Positions 43,059-52,578 of a stretch of DNA of 64,000 nt are shown piece by piece. This DNA comes from Psychrobacillus psychrodurans (GTDB taxonomy: Bacteria > Bacillota > Bacilli > Bacillales_A > Planococcaceae). The stretch lies in NCBI RefSeq assembly GCF_027563345.1, contig NZ_JAMKBK010000006.1; one strand, given 5' to 3'. A program made the position numbers and the translations under genes. The notes under the pieces are model-generated. The model saw only the letters and a list, made by a program, of their open reading frames with translations, was not told the origin of the DNA and searched no databases. Every line of letters begins with the position of its first letter. Positions within the stretch are counted from its first letter, which is position 1.

Positions 43059-43093
43059 TACTTCCCAGTGTCTCACACAGGGAAGTTTTTTTA
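43059..43093 (+). terminator. Terminator after the ASCH gene
   Basis: ACTTCCC and GGGAAGT arms followed by a T-run. Confidence 0.85.
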
Positions 43094-43146
43094 ATGATAT
43101 AGGTTATATAATTTTTAAGAATTAACAATTCCACTAAATTACATTT

Positions 43147-43205
43147 CAGCCGGAAGCTTGCCTTTTGAGATCGGACTTTCTCGCTTACCCCTGTTGGAGT
43201 CGACA
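43147..43205. repeat. Dispersed structured repeat, family 2, degenerate copy
   Basis: CAGCCGGAAGCTTGCC and CTGTTGGAGTCGACACTT recall the edges of the family 2 repeat (compare 52968-53217) but most of the middle is missing. The rest of the 340-base gap up to the next gene has no further feature that I can name. Confidence 0.35.
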
Positions 43206-43396
43206 CTTTGTATTTCTCTTAGTATAAGATTTTCTTTTAAACACATTGAACGTACTATATACAGGTTTTAGTTTCAGCTGACGCATCATTTTATCTTTGA
43301 TGGTACTTTCGCTTTTCTCGCAAAAAATTATTGTTCTCTTCGAGTGTAACTTTTTATCCAGGAAGCGGTCTAATTCTTAAACAGGAGGTGTACAAC

Positions 43397-44080
43397 ATGA
43401 GAAGAGGTAAAAAAGTAAGTTGGTTCTTACTATTCTTAATCCCTCTCTTTATCTTGGCTAGCTGTGGATCCGGTACAACTGAATCCAAAACAGGAACTGA
43501 CGCGATAGAGGAACATATATCCACACAGCTTGATCTAACAGGTGATGGAGAGGGCACTTTTACGATTACAAATGAATCATCAGAAGAGGCTGTTTTGGAA
43601 ATGTCGAGTGGGCAACAAATCGAATTCCAGTTATTGAATAAAGCAAATGCAGTCATTTACACTTATTCAACAAACAAATCATTCACAAATGAAATGCAAG
43701 AAAAGAAACTACGGCCTAGTGAAGAATGGACAGTTCCACTCAATCTAGAAGAAGAACTTGCAGGAGTACCTGCGGGGTCTTATACATTAATTGTTTGGTC
43801 AACGGCAAGTGGGTTAAACGAGCAAAAAGAAAAAGTAGCGTATGAATTATTGACGACACCTGGAAAACTTGTCGTTCAAACACAGGAAGTCACCTTTATC
43901 GGCCTAGTAGATCCTCACTCCATTGAAGTGAAAAATGTAGATGGCGGTACAGAAGTAATGCAATTATCAGAAGTGGCAATATCTCAGTTTGAAAACCTGG
44001 CGGAAGGCACACAACTAATCATTGAATATGTAGAGGAAAGTGGGCAAAAGACCGTTCAAACAACATTTCCTGCTGAATAG
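43397..44080 (+). CDS. BsuPI-domain lipoprotein, paralogue
   Basis: A 227-residue lipoprotein; the signal ends in ILASCGSG near 22. The BsuPI-like domain (FTITNESSEEAVLEMSSGQ, AGSYTLIVWSTA) aligns through most of its length with the protein at 41756, but the C-terminus differs (a short beta domain with TQEVTFIGLVDPHSIEV). ACAGGAGGTG precedes ATG 43397. The pair suggests a tandem duplication interrupted by the ASCH gene. Confidence 0.82.
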   Translation: MRRGKKVSWFLLFLIPLFILASCGSGTTESKTGTDAIEEHISTQLDLTGDGEGTFTITNESSEEAVLEMSSGQQIEFQLLNKANAVIYTYSTNKSFTNEMQEKKLRPSEEWTVPLNLEEELAGVPAGSYTLIVWSTASGLNEQKEKVAYELLTTPGKLVVQTQEVTFIGLVDPHSIEVKNVDGGTEVMQLSEVAISQFENLAEGTQLIIEYVEESGQKTVQTTFPAE

Positions 44081-44090
44081 GTTTTAAAAA

Positions 44091-44120
44091 TATGCATCGT
44101 GATTTAGCGATGCATTTTTT
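44091..44120 (+). terminator. Terminator after the second BsuPI gene
   Basis: ATGCATCG and CGATGCAT arms with T-run. Confidence 0.85.
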
Positions 44121-44267
44121 AATCTTTGAGGAATTATAAAATCTTTATGCGTAGGGATAACTTTTCACCACAAGTGATTATTCTTTCAAACTCGTGTGCG
44201 AGCTAGTCGAAAATAATTACGTTTGTGGGGGCTGTGGAACTACCTACTCACTTTTATTCCGATGATT

Positions 44268-44561
44268 TTAATTTCTAAAGGACAAACTCTCTCTCTCCAA
44301 ACTAGATTTAAGTGTCGGTATGGAGGCTGGTCCTATACCGTGAAATTTCAAAATTTCTTTTTCACTGAATTTAGAGAGTTCCTCCAAAGAAGTCACACCG
44401 TTGTGGACTAATGCACGTCTTGCTGGTGCAGAGAGCAGCGAAAGAAATCCACTGTCTGGTTTGTTTTCTAACTCACAAGTTGGACATGTTCGACAGTTAC
44501 TACTTTTATAAAACTTGTGCCCTTTGTTGCAAATCCTTAAATCTTTTTTAGCAGACGACAT
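44268..44561 (-). CDS. Zinc-ribbon protein with RNA polymerase alpha-CTD-like HhH domain
   Basis: A 97-residue two-part protein. Residues 10-30 hold C-x2-H..C-x2-C type ligands (RICNKGHKFYKSSNCRTCPTCE, split here as CNKGHKF, NCRTCPTC). Residues 40-95 match the helix-hairpin-helix of the RNA polymerase alpha C-terminal domain (LEELSKFSEKEILKFHGIGP). It may bind DNA. AAGTGAGGTG precedes the ATG. Confidence 0.85.
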   Translation of the reverse strand: MSSAKKDLRICNKGHKFYKSSNCRTCPTCELENKPDSGFLSLLSAPARRALVHNGVTSLEELSKFSEKEILKFHGIGPASIPTLKSSLERESLSFRN

Positions 44562-44680
44562 ATTAACACCTCACTTGTTTTCCCGGTATCATTGAATCAC
44601 TACTATTATGACACAATCACTCACTAAAATTATAAATCCCCCTAACAAAATCCAAATGATTGATGTCAGGGGGTTCTATT

Positions 44681-46396
44681 TTATATTTTAAACTTACTTA
44701 CAAGTTCTTGTAGATTCATAGCCATTTCAGATAGATTGTTAGAAGCTGACGAAATTTCCTCCATAGAAGCAAGCTGTTCTTCTGTAGCTGCCGCAACTGT
44801 TTGGGAGTTCGCGGACGAATCTCTTGACATCGAAGTGCTACTAGCCACATTGGCAGAAACCTCTTGGGCACTGGCAGACATTTGTTCAGCTGTCGCAGCC
44901 ATATCATCTATCTGCATACCTACTTGATCCAAGGAAACCAAGATTACTTCAAAGCTTTCTTCCGTTTTTCCAACTATCGTCAATCCTTCTTCCACATCCG
45001 ATTTAACTTGATTAATTGATTCGTTAGACCGAGTCATTTCTACTTGAATTTCATTTATTAACTCAGAAATTTGTTGAGATGATTGTTGAGATTGTTCTGC
45101 CAACTTACGAACTTCATCTGCTACTACTGCAAATCCTTTTCCATGTTCTCCAGCTCTTGCTGCTTCGATTGCAGCATTTAATGCCAATAAGTTGGTTTGA
45201 TTTGCAATTTCCGTAATAACCTTTGTAATCTCCCCAATTTCCTGTGATCGTTTACCTAAAGACCTAATGGCTTCGCTACTCTCATTTACCGATTCATTGA
45301 TCGCATGCATTTGTTGAGTCGTTTTACCAACATACTCCCCTCCCATTTTCGCTTGAGAAGTTGCATTTGAGCTAGCTTCTGAGATACTATTCGAGCTTTC
45401 TGCAATGTTCTGGATCCCTAGTGTCACTTCTTCTAGACCTGTTGAACTTTCTTCTAGGCTAGCTGTAGAAGTTTCTGCCTCTAAGGCTATTCCTTGGATT
45501 GAATTTGTTATTTCCTCTGTTGCACGACTAGTATGTTCAGCACTTGCCGTTAACTCCTCAGATGATGCGGCTACTTGTTGAGATGTATTCATTACGTCTT
45601 GCATCAACTTACGCAAACTTATTACCATTGCATTCATCGATGTAGCTAGAACTCCCACCTCGTCTTTTGTATCAATATTTGTTGAGTGTGTTAAATCACC
45701 ATTTGCTACTTGACCAACTAAAGTTACTACCTTTTTCAATGGTCTTGAAATCATTTGAGCAATACCGTACCCTATAGCAATACTTAATAACACAGCAATT
45801 AGAATAACTATTATAGTCATAGTTTGTGCTTGATAATACTGTGCATTAGAATCTTCATTTGATTTTTTTGCTAAATCAATGTTCAGACTAATGAGATCAC
45901 TAATAATACCTTCTACTGTATCTCCTGATACCTTAAATTCTGGAGCAATACCTAAATACTCCTCCTGATCGTTTGCGTATGCATACGCAACAGCTCGATC
46001 TAATATAGAGTAATATCCTTCTAAAGCAGGATATAAATCATTGAGAATTGCCTGTTCAGAATCAAGCATAATAGAACCAGTTTCATATGACTTTAGTTCA
46101 GCATCAATCTCTTCTTTTATTGTGTTAATAACATTTTCAAACTCTTGCTTTTTAGAAGTTGTCTCTGCCACGAATACCATATCACGAATACTTACACGAA
46201 TTCGCTGATATGAAGTCTCAACATCCCCAAGATTACTTATCGGAACAACCCGTTCATCAAACATAAATTGTAATTGTTCATTGGATTTCCCTAAATTCTT
46301 CACTCCATATGCCCCTACAGCACCTATAATGATGCCCATGAATACAAATGCAGCTATCAACTTTACTGATGTTTTTAAATTAAAAAACAATTTCAC
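44681..46396 (-). CDS. Methyl-accepting chemotaxis protein with four-helix-bundle sensor
   Basis: A 571-residue chemoreceptor: helix 1 at about 12-30, periplasmic-type four-helix (4HB_MCP) sensor to about 185, helix 2 at about 188-208, HAMP to about 260, and a signalling domain whose tip reads NQTNLLALNAAIEAARAGEHG near 395. The GTG start at 46396 follows GAGGG. Ligand unknown. A second, different chemoreceptor lies at 57841. Confidence 0.93.
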   Translation of the reverse strand: MKLFFNLKTSVKLIAAFVFMGIIIGAVGAYGVKNLGKSNEQLQFMFDERVVPISNLGDVETSYQRIRVSIRDMVFVAETTSKKQEFENVINTIKEEIDAELKSYETGSIMLDSEQAILNDLYPALEGYYSILDRAVAYAYANDQEEYLGIAPEFKVSGDTVEGIISDLISLNIDLAKKSNEDSNAQYYQAQTMTIIVILIAVLLSIAIGYGIAQMISRPLKKVVTLVGQVANGDLTHSTNIDTKDEVGVLATSMNAMVISLRKLMQDVMNTSQQVAASSEELTASAEHTSRATEEITNSIQGIALEAETSTASLEESSTGLEEVTLGIQNIAESSNSISEASSNATSQAKMGGEYVGKTTQQMHAINESVNESSEAIRSLGKRSQEIGEITKVITEIANQTNLLALNAAIEAARAGEHGKGFAVVADEVRKLAEQSQQSSQQISELINEIQVEMTRSNESINQVKSDVEEGLTIVGKTEESFEVILVSLDQVGMQIDDMAATAEQMSASAQEVSANVASSTSMSRDSSANSQTVAAATEEQLASMEEISSASNNLSEMAMNLQELVSKFKI

Positions 46397-46776
46397 GACG
46401 AATCCCTCAATTCTCTTATTTCCCATTTCAAATTTACATTTAAATTAGGTATTCTATAATACTGGATTTACAAATATTCAAAACTTTAAAATTAACAATT
46501 ATTTACCTTCATTATCTATTCAAATTAGAATATTATTATCTTCCTATAACATATAGTACTTAATAAGTATTTTATCCAGAAAAGGATTATACCATAAGAC
46601 CCAATAAATTTGTCAGGTTAGCTTGATGAAGTGTGTCTTTTTCGTGAATTTTTAGCGGTATTTGATTTAATAACTACTAAAATTTTATACTTGAAAAATA
46701 AACAAAAAATATCAATTAATGTGCATAGAACATTCACTGATACCCAACTTCCATATTTATAATTGTAAAAAGCACG
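46397..46776. other. Intergenic stretch upstream of the chemoreceptor gene
   Basis: About 380 AT-rich bases. It should carry the chemoreceptor promoter; I could not find a convincing sigma-D site. No ORF with start signals. Confidence 0.45.
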
Positions 46777-46819
46777 CAAAAAAACAGTGACGGCGATCTA
46801 ACTCCTTCACTGTTTTTTA
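46777..46819. terminator. Terminator downstream of the yhfH-like gene
   Basis: AAAAAACAGTGA and TCACTGTTTTTT arms; usable in both directions. Confidence 0.88.
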
Positions 46820-46825
46820 TGTTCG

Positions 46826-46948
46826 TTATTCCTCATTCAAGCCGATACAACGTTCGCACTCGTAAAGGGATGATTCTACTTGCTCATTAATAACACATCC
46901 GCATTCACGACAAACCTTTGTGTTTAGTTCTTGAGTAGTTGTTTTCAC
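46826..46948 (-). CDS. YhfH-family small zinc-ribbon protein
   Basis: A 40-residue protein starting with GTG seven bases after GGAGGTG. It has two CxxC pairs (CREC at 13 and CERC at about 31), the hallmark of the short YhfH family of Bacillales. Role unknown; zinc binding is likely. It lies 30 bases downstream of malate synthase on the same strand and has its own strong ribosome binding site. Confidence 0.8.
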   Translation of the reverse strand: MKTTTQELNTKVCRECGCVINEQVESSLYECERCIGLNEE

Positions 46949-46978
46949 GCAAATCACCTCCTACAATAGTTTCGTTAT

Positions 46979-48577
46979 TCAACTAATTTTTTCATAGCCT
47001 GGTAATGTTAGAAATTCGATAAATTCATCTTCTCTTATTAACAATAGGAATAGCTCCGCTGCCTCTGTGTAGCTACCGTTCCCGAATACTTCATTACCAA
47101 ATGCGGCTTTTAGTTTTCCTAACTCCTCTGTTAACACTTGCTCTACTAAAGGTATGGTAATTTTTCGACCATCCTCCAATTTTCCTTCCGGATGTCTAAT
47201 CCATTGCCATACTTGTGTGCGAGAAATTTCTGCTGTTGCAGCATCTTCCATTAGGTTATTAATCGGAGCTGCTCCGTTCCCACGTAGCCAAGATGCTATA
47301 TATTGAACCCCTACGCTACAATTCATGCGAAGACCCTCTTCGGTAATGATCCCAATAGGTACCTCTAATAAATCGGCTGCCGTTATATGAACATCCTCCC
47401 GTTTACGATGTATCTGGTTTGGTGTAGGCATATACTCTTGGAATTGCTCCAAAGCGACTGGTACAAGACCCGGATGTGCTACCCATGTTCCATCATGCCC
47501 CTCCATCGCTTCTCTTCGTTTGTCTTCACTTACTTTCGCAAAAGCTGCTGTGTTTGCTGCATCGTCCCCTTTAATCGGAATTTGTGCAGCCATTCCACCG
47601 ATAGCAGATGCATTTCGTCGATGACAGGTTTGGATACATAATTGCGAATAAGCACGCATAAATGGGGATGTCATGGTCACTTGACTTCGGTCTGGCAAAA
47701 TTACCTGAGACTGGTTGCGGAGTCGTTTAATATAACTAAAGATATAGTCCCAACGCCCACAGTTTAGACCTGCAGAATGATCACGAAGCTCATATAAAAT
47801 TTCGTCCATTTCGAATGCAGCCATAATCGTTTCGATTAATACAGTTGCCTTAATCGTCCCGTTTGGAATCTCCAAATGTTGCTGTGCGTATATGAATATA
47901 TCATTCCATAACCGTGCTTCTAAATGACTTTCTAACTTCGGTAAGTAAAAATAAGGGCCAGTTCCTTGAGAAATTGCTTCCTTTGCATTATGGAAGAAAT
48001 AAATTCCAAAGTCGAAGAAGCTACCCGCGATTGCTTCACCATCAATTTGGATATTTTTCTCCAAAAGATGGAGCCCCCTAGGTCTTACTATAAGTACAGC
48101 CGGCTGTTCTTGCAGACTATATACTTTACCGGTGTCAGGCTGTGTATAGGAGATTGTCTTGCGAACAGCATCACGCATATTTAGCTGACCTTCAATCATA
48201 TTTTCCCAAGTTGGTGAAGTAGCGTCTTCAAAACAAGCCATAAATGTCTTTGCACCTGAGTTTAATGCATTGATGACCATTTTACGATTAACCGGACCGG
48301 TAATTTCGACCCTACGATCCTTTAAATCCTCTGGGAGTCGAGCTATTGTCCAATCCCCTTCTCGAATCACTTTTGTTTCTGGTAAAAAGTCTAATGTTCC
48401 ACCGTTATCTAGCTTTCCCTGACGAACTTGCCTTTCTTCTAGCAATTTTTTTCTTCTATTTTCAAAGAGATAATGAAGGGAAGCTACAAAATCTAATGCT
48501 TCTGGCGTTAAGATTCCGTGAATCCCTTCAACCTCTTTCCCTAAAATTTCAATTCTTCTAGTCGATATTTGTTCCAT
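46979..48577 (-). CDS. aceB: Malate synthase A
   Basis: A 532-residue enzyme that condenses glyoxylate with acetyl-CoA to malate in the glyoxylate shunt. The signature RDHSAGLNCGRWDYIFSYIKR lies near 266 (quoted in two parts: RDHSAGLNCGRW and DYIFSYIKR), and the GPVNRKMVINALNSGAK segment near 95 supplies the substrate-binding region. Length matches bacterial form A. It follows isocitrate lyase by 31 bases, with GGGAGG before the ATG, so both are one operon. Confidence 0.96.
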   Translation of the reverse strand: MEQISTRRIEILGKEVEGIHGILTPEALDFVASLHYLFENRRKKLLEERQVRQGKLDNGGTLDFLPETKVIREGDWTIARLPEDLKDRRVEITGPVNRKMVINALNSGAKTFMACFEDATSPTWENMIEGQLNMRDAVRKTISYTQPDTGKVYSLQEQPAVLIVRPRGLHLLEKNIQIDGEAIAGSFFDFGIYFFHNAKEAISQGTGPYFYLPKLESHLEARLWNDIFIYAQQHLEIPNGTIKATVLIETIMAAFEMDEILYELRDHSAGLNCGRWDYIFSYIKRLRNQSQVILPDRSQVTMTSPFMRAYSQLCIQTCHRRNASAIGGMAAQIPIKGDDAANTAAFAKVSEDKRREAMEGHDGTWVAHPGLVPVALEQFQEYMPTPNQIHRKREDVHITAADLLEVPIGIITEEGLRMNCSVGVQYIASWLRGNGAAPINNLMEDAATAEISRTQVWQWIRHPEGKLEDGRKITIPLVEQVLTEELGKLKAAFGNEVFGNGSYTEAAELFLLLIREDEFIEFLTLPGYEKIS

Positions 48578-48608
48578 TTTTCGTTAACCTCCCATCCCCA
48601 TATTTGGT

Positions 48609-49892
48609 TTAAGCAAATTGTGCTACTTCAGTAGAGCCTTTCATAGCTGTTGTAGAAGAAGTTCCCCCTGAAACGATTTGTGAAATTTCATCAAAGTATC
48701 CAGTTCCTACTTCACGCTGATGTTTAGTAGCGGTATACCCTTTTGCCTCGTTTGCGAATTCTGCTTGTTGAAGCTTAGAGTACGCAGCCATGCCATTTGT
48801 TTTATAGTCATGCGCTAGTTCGAACATACTATGATTTAATGCGTGGAAACCGGCAAGCGTTACGAACTGGAATTTGTACCCCATTTTGCCCAGCTCTACT
48901 TGATATTTTGCAATTGTTTCTTGGTCCAGGTTTGCTTTCCAGTTGAACGATGGTGAACAATTGTACGCTAGTAATTTGTCTGGGAATTCTGCATGAATAG
49001 CATCAGCGAATTGTTTTGCTTCCTCTAAACTTGGGTGTGACGTTTCACACCAAATCAGATCTGCATATGGTGCATACGCTAAACCACGCGCAATTGCTTG
49101 TTCTATTCCTGATTTTGTTTTGAAGAATCCCTCAGGTGTTCGGGCACCGGTTAAGAAATTTGCATCACGCGGATCAATATCACTTGTAATCATATCTGCA
49201 GCGTCTGCATCTGTACGTGCAATGAGTACAGTTGGTACACCCATTACATCTGCTGCTAGTCTAGCTGAAACTAAATTACGAATAGCATTTTGAGTAGGTA
49301 GAAGAACCTTTCCACCAAGGTGACCACATTTCTTTTCTGATGCAAGCTGATCTTCTAAATGTACACCCGCTGCTCCAGCTTCAATCATACCTTTCATTAA
49401 TTCAAAAACATTTAATGGCCCTCCAAATCCGGCTTCTGCATCTGCAATTATTGGTGCGAACCAGTCAAAATCATCTTCTCTCCCTTCTGCCAGATCAATC
49501 TGATCTGCACGTTGTAATGCTTGGTTAATACGCTTAACTACCGCCGGGACACTGTTAGCAGGGTATAAGCTTTGGTCTGGATACATATGACCCGAAAGGT
49601 TTGCATCTGCTGCAACTTGCCAACCACTTAAATAGATTGCTTGGAGTCCGGCTTTTACTTGCTGAACTGCCTGGTTTCCAGTTAAAGCTCCAAGTGCATT
49701 GATGAAATCTTCTTGATGAAGCGATCTCCATAAACGCTCTGAGCCTTTGCTAGCTAATGTTTGTTCAATCATTACAGATCCCCGTAATTTCACTACATCC
49801 TCTGCCGAATATGGACGTTCAATCCCTATCCAACGACTTTCTTCTTTCCATTGTTTCTGAAGTTCTTCTACCTGCTGTTTTCTTTTGGACAT
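48609..49892 (-). CDS. aceA: Isocitrate lyase
   Basis: A 427-residue enzyme that splits isocitrate into succinate and glyoxylate. The family signature KKCGHLGGK near 195 contains the catalytic cysteine. The start at 49892 (MSKRKQQV) follows AAGGGGTG; a TTG two codons earlier is less likely. It is the first gene of the aceAB operon and is divergent from a LytTR regulator that may control growth on acetate or fatty acids. Confidence 0.96.
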   Translation of the reverse strand: MSKRKQQVEELQKQWKEESRWIGIERPYSAEDVVKLRGSVMIEQTLASKGSERLWRSLHQEDFINALGALTGNQAVQQVKAGLQAIYLSGWQVAADANLSGHMYPDQSLYPANSVPAVVKRINQALQRADQIDLAEGREDDFDWFAPIIADAEAGFGGPLNVFELMKGMIEAGAAGVHLEDQLASEKKCGHLGGKVLLPTQNAIRNLVSARLAADVMGVPTVLIARTDADAADMITSDIDPRDANFLTGARTPEGFFKTKSGIEQAIARGLAYAPYADLIWCETSHPSLEEAKQFADAIHAEFPDKLLAYNCSPSFNWKANLDQETIAKYQVELGKMGYKFQFVTLAGFHALNHSMFELAHDYKTNGMAAYSKLQQAEFANEAKGYTATKHQREVGTGYFDEISQIVSGGTSSTTAMKGSTEVAQFA

Positions 49893-50097
49893 TTCCAAAC
49901 ACCCCTTAATAATTTGTCGAGGAACATTATTTAAAAATACGACTTTTTCACTGTATCATAACAGTTCCTTTTCTTGTAATCTAATATATAACACGATAAC
50001 TATTATTGTATTGGTTTTTGGATGAAATATCCTTTAATAAGGATAAATGAAGAATTGGAAAGACGAATGATAAATATATGATTTTGGGGGTGTACTA

Positions 50098-50754
50098 GTG
50101 AATTTTAGAAAGGAACAATTAAAACAGTACAGTTTAATAATGGAGGAATGGATACCAAAAGGGGCATCTATTGCTATAGCAGCATGGGGTCGGTATATAT
50201 ACTATTTTGCAGGGGGACATGATCTTCATTTGAAAGAGGGACAAAAAATCCAGACTAATAGTTTAGCGGATTTGGTACTAAAAAAGGGATGTAGAACAGA
50301 AGCTGTACTAGAGGATGCATTATTCCAGGTTCCTTATTACGGAATCGGTTATCCAATTGAGATTAACGGAGAGAAGGCTGCATTAGTTGTTTTCCTCCCC
50401 CTTCATCATGCTGTACCCATTACTTCTCCGTATAAGTTTTTAACTGGGAAGCAAGAGGATGAGTGGAAGCCTATACCAATTGAAAAAGTGTCCCATATAG
50501 AAAGTCTTCAAAAAAAGACATGGTTCTATGCCAATAAAGAACCATACAAAACAAGTATCACTTTGAAAGATTTGCAGCCACGTCTACCAGATAGCTTTTT
50601 ACGGATTCACCGCTCTTATATAGTAAATATTTTATTTATTGACCGAATTGTACGAGATTTTTCGTCCAATTTATTAATACAGTTGCAGGATGGGACCGAA
50701 TTGCCTGTAAGTCAGTCTCATATGACGGAAGTTCGAGGAACGTTGGGATTTTAA
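50098..50754 (+). CDS. LytTR-type DNA-binding regulator
   Basis: A 218-residue protein with a C-terminal LytTR domain (about 118-215, DSFLRIHRSYIVNILFIDRI) and an N-terminal region (about 1-105) with no receiver domain; it looks like a small-molecule sensor, though I cannot name its fold. GGGGGTG precedes the GTG start. It is divergent from aceA with 205 bases between, so control of the glyoxylate shunt is plausible but not proven. Confidence 0.82.
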   Translation: MNFRKEQLKQYSLIMEEWIPKGASIAIAAWGRYIYYFAGGHDLHLKEGQKIQTNSLADLVLKKGCRTEAVLEDALFQVPYYGIGYPIEINGEKAALVVFLPLHHAVPITSPYKFLTGKQEDEWKPIPIEKVSHIESLQKKTWFYANKEPYKTSITLKDLQPRLPDSFLRIHRSYIVNILFIDRIVRDFSSNLLIQLQDGTELPVSQSHMTEVRGTLGF

Positions 50755-50867
50755 CACGGAGATAGATATATACCCTTTTAATACAAAAACACTTAATCAC
50801 TTACCTGAATTTATTTAACAGTATTTTCTAGTTATGCTATAGTTTTAAAAAAGGAGGATAGCACTCT

Positions 50868-51035
50868 ATGAATACTCTTATTGCACTGATTCCCTTACTT
50901 ATTTTCTTGGCTTTTTGGATTTTTATTATTTGGTTTGTTATTACACTTGTTAAATCTAGCAATGAACGCACTATGCTTTTAAAAGAGATTTCTAGAAAGT
51001 TAGACGGTTTACAGAATAACAACAAGATTGGTTAA
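50868..51035 (+). CDS. 55-residue single-helix membrane protein
   Basis: AAAGGAGG lies nine bases before the ATG. The protein has a hydrophobic helix at about 4-28 (IALIPLLIFLAFWIFIIW) and a short amphipathic tail (LLKEISRKLDGL) that could form a coiled coil. A strong terminator follows. Such short proteins resemble YvlD- or PlnY-like small proteins but I recognise no family. Confidence 0.7.
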   Translation: MNTLIALIPLLIFLAFWIFIIWFVITLVKSSNERTMLLKEISRKLDGLQNNNKIG

Positions 51036-51049
51036 GCAAGATATATTGT

Positions 51050-51087
51050 AAGGAGGGCATGACTCACGTCATACCCTCCTTTTTTTG
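51050..51087 (+). terminator. Terminator after the 55-residue gene
   Basis: AAGGAGGGcATGAC and GTCATaCCCTCCTT arms followed by a T-run. Confidence 0.92.
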
Positions 51088-51131
51088 AAGTAATTTGGTT
51101 GTCACTTAACTTAACTTAAGTTGCCGATTAA

Positions 51132-51377
51132 TTACATTAGCTTTTCTATGACGTAAATTACTATTGAAATAAGAAAAATTAAAGCTATCACGATCAAACT
51201 AATTAAAGAGGTAACTTTTGTGTATCGAATAGCGCCTTCCGATAACTCTGGGTCTTCCTTGTACATCCAACGTTTACCGAATAACAAACTTTCCTCAGGG
51301 TAGAAATAACTCCAAATTAGTACCGCATTTAACGGCATAAAAAATAAAAAGCAAAAGATTATCTCAACGATGATAAT
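51132..51377 (-). CDS. DUF6199-like small membrane protein without an ATG start
   Basis: From ATG 51338 the frame gives 68 residues, but no ribosome binding site is there. In the same frame upstream lie 13 more hydrophobic codons (ending IIFCFLFF) that complete the first helix and start right after GGAGGGGGG, with only ATT and ATC codons available as starts (51377-51369). Two helices flank a loop with FGKRWMYKEDPELSEGAIRY, which resembles DUF6199. The start is either non-AUG or mutated. Confidence 0.55.
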   Translation of the reverse strand: MIIVEIIFCFLFFMPLNAVLIWSYFYPEESLLFGKRWMYKEDPELSEGAIRYTKVTSLISLIVIALIFLISIVIYVIEKLM

Positions 51378-51399
51378 CCCCCCTCCATATTAATTTGCT

Positions 51400-51629
51400 C
51401 TATACACTCGTCCTTCAATATCACTTTTTAAATATCAACAAAAAAGACATAATAAGGACTACACTGAGTATAATTAGCGCATTTGCTAAACGTTTTTTAT
51501 ATTTGATTGCTTTGTAACCAGAAAATGAAAGAAGTATTACTTAAAGACTAAAAGAATACGACAACAGATTGAATTTTTGAGTTATTAATATTCAATGTTC
51601 TGAAATCTGTAAGGAAAAATTAAAAACAA
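51400..51629. other. Intergenic stretch with a decayed membrane-protein frame
   Basis: On the minus strand, 51421-51530 can be read as ...YKAIKYKKRLANALIILS... ending in KK-stop, a plausible helix with basic flank, but it has no start codon or ribosome binding site. Probably a gene remnant. Confidence 0.3.
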
Positions 51630-51676
51630 AAGACCGCTCCGATAATCATCCTCTTCGAAACAGCCTTTTGTTTTAC
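51630..51676 (-). terminator. Terminator of the second EamA gene
   Basis: AAAACAAAAG and CTTTTGTTTT arms with a long loop; T-run on the minus-strand side. Confidence 0.6.
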
Positions 51677-51717
51677 TATTTGATTGGAATGATCCTTTTA
51701 CCTTTAATCCCTTTGCA

Positions 51718-52578
51718 CTAAATGGATTTACTCCCTAACGTTAAAATAACGATACTCCCGAGTAATAAACCAATCCCTACCCAAGACGTTGTACTAAGAA
51801 CTTCACCCACCACAACAACCCCCAGTAAGGCGGCAGTTGTCGGTTCCGCCAGGGACAAAGTTAACGCTGAGGAAGCTGGGATTTTGCGAAGCCCCCAGCC
51901 GTATAATACATAAGCAATACTAGTGGTAGCTATTCCTAAATAAAAAATGATTCCTACGTTTCCAGCATCTCGCAACCAACTTACGTCAAGTATAAAGTAG
52001 AAAGGTGTTAGTAATAGGGCACTAAGCGAGAAGGTCATTGCAACAACCGATATTGCATCTTCTTTTTGCAGCAAAGATTTACTATTCATTGTATACAATG
52101 CAAAAATAAGACCAGCCACCAATGAATACAAAACCCCTATTGGATTAATGCTCACTTCACCTTTTGTAATAAATAAAAACATACATCCAATAATCGCTAA
52201 ACCAGTTGATATTCCCCAAACTTTTGTAGGGCGCATCTTTAAAAATATCCACTCAATTAATCCTGAAAATACCGGAGCACTTCCGATAGCAACCACACTC
52301 GCTATAGCTACTCCTGTTAAACGAACTGATGAAAAGAATAAGAGCTGAAACAATGAAATACAAATAGCGGCGTATAATGTTTGTTTCCAAGGCCATGAAC
52401 GGAATTTAATTTTTTTTAATAGAATCATAATGATTAGAAGGAATAATCCTCCTGTTGCAGAACGTCCAGCACTAATTATAAATGGGTGTGCATTGTCTGG
52501 TAAAAATGTTTGTGCAGTTCCTGTTGTCCCCCATAGAATAGCACCTAATAGTACGAATATGTATGGTAATACGGTCAA
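51718..52578 (-). CDS. EamA (DMT superfamily) transporter
   Basis: A 286-residue, ten-helix transporter with two EamA repeats. GAILWGTTGTAQTF near residue 10 and LSLAEPTTAALLGVVVVGE near 250 are family landmarks. The TTG start at 52578 follows GGTGGGGG; the longer frame to 52614 has no start signal. It is related only in family to the transporter at 14639. Confidence 0.87.
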   Translation of the reverse strand: MTVLPYIFVLLGAILWGTTGTAQTFLPDNAHPFIISAGRSATGGLFLLIIMILLKKIKFRSWPWKQTLYAAICISLFQLLFFSSVRLTGVAIASVVAIGSAPVFSGLIEWIFLKMRPTKVWGISTGLAIIGCMFLFITKGEVSINPIGVLYSLVAGLIFALYTMNSKSLLQKEDAISVVAMTFSLSALLLTPFYFILDVSWLRDAGNVGIIFYLGIATTSIAYVLYGWGLRKIPASSALTLSLAEPTTAALLGVVVVGEVLSTTSWVGIGLLLGSIVILTLGSKSI

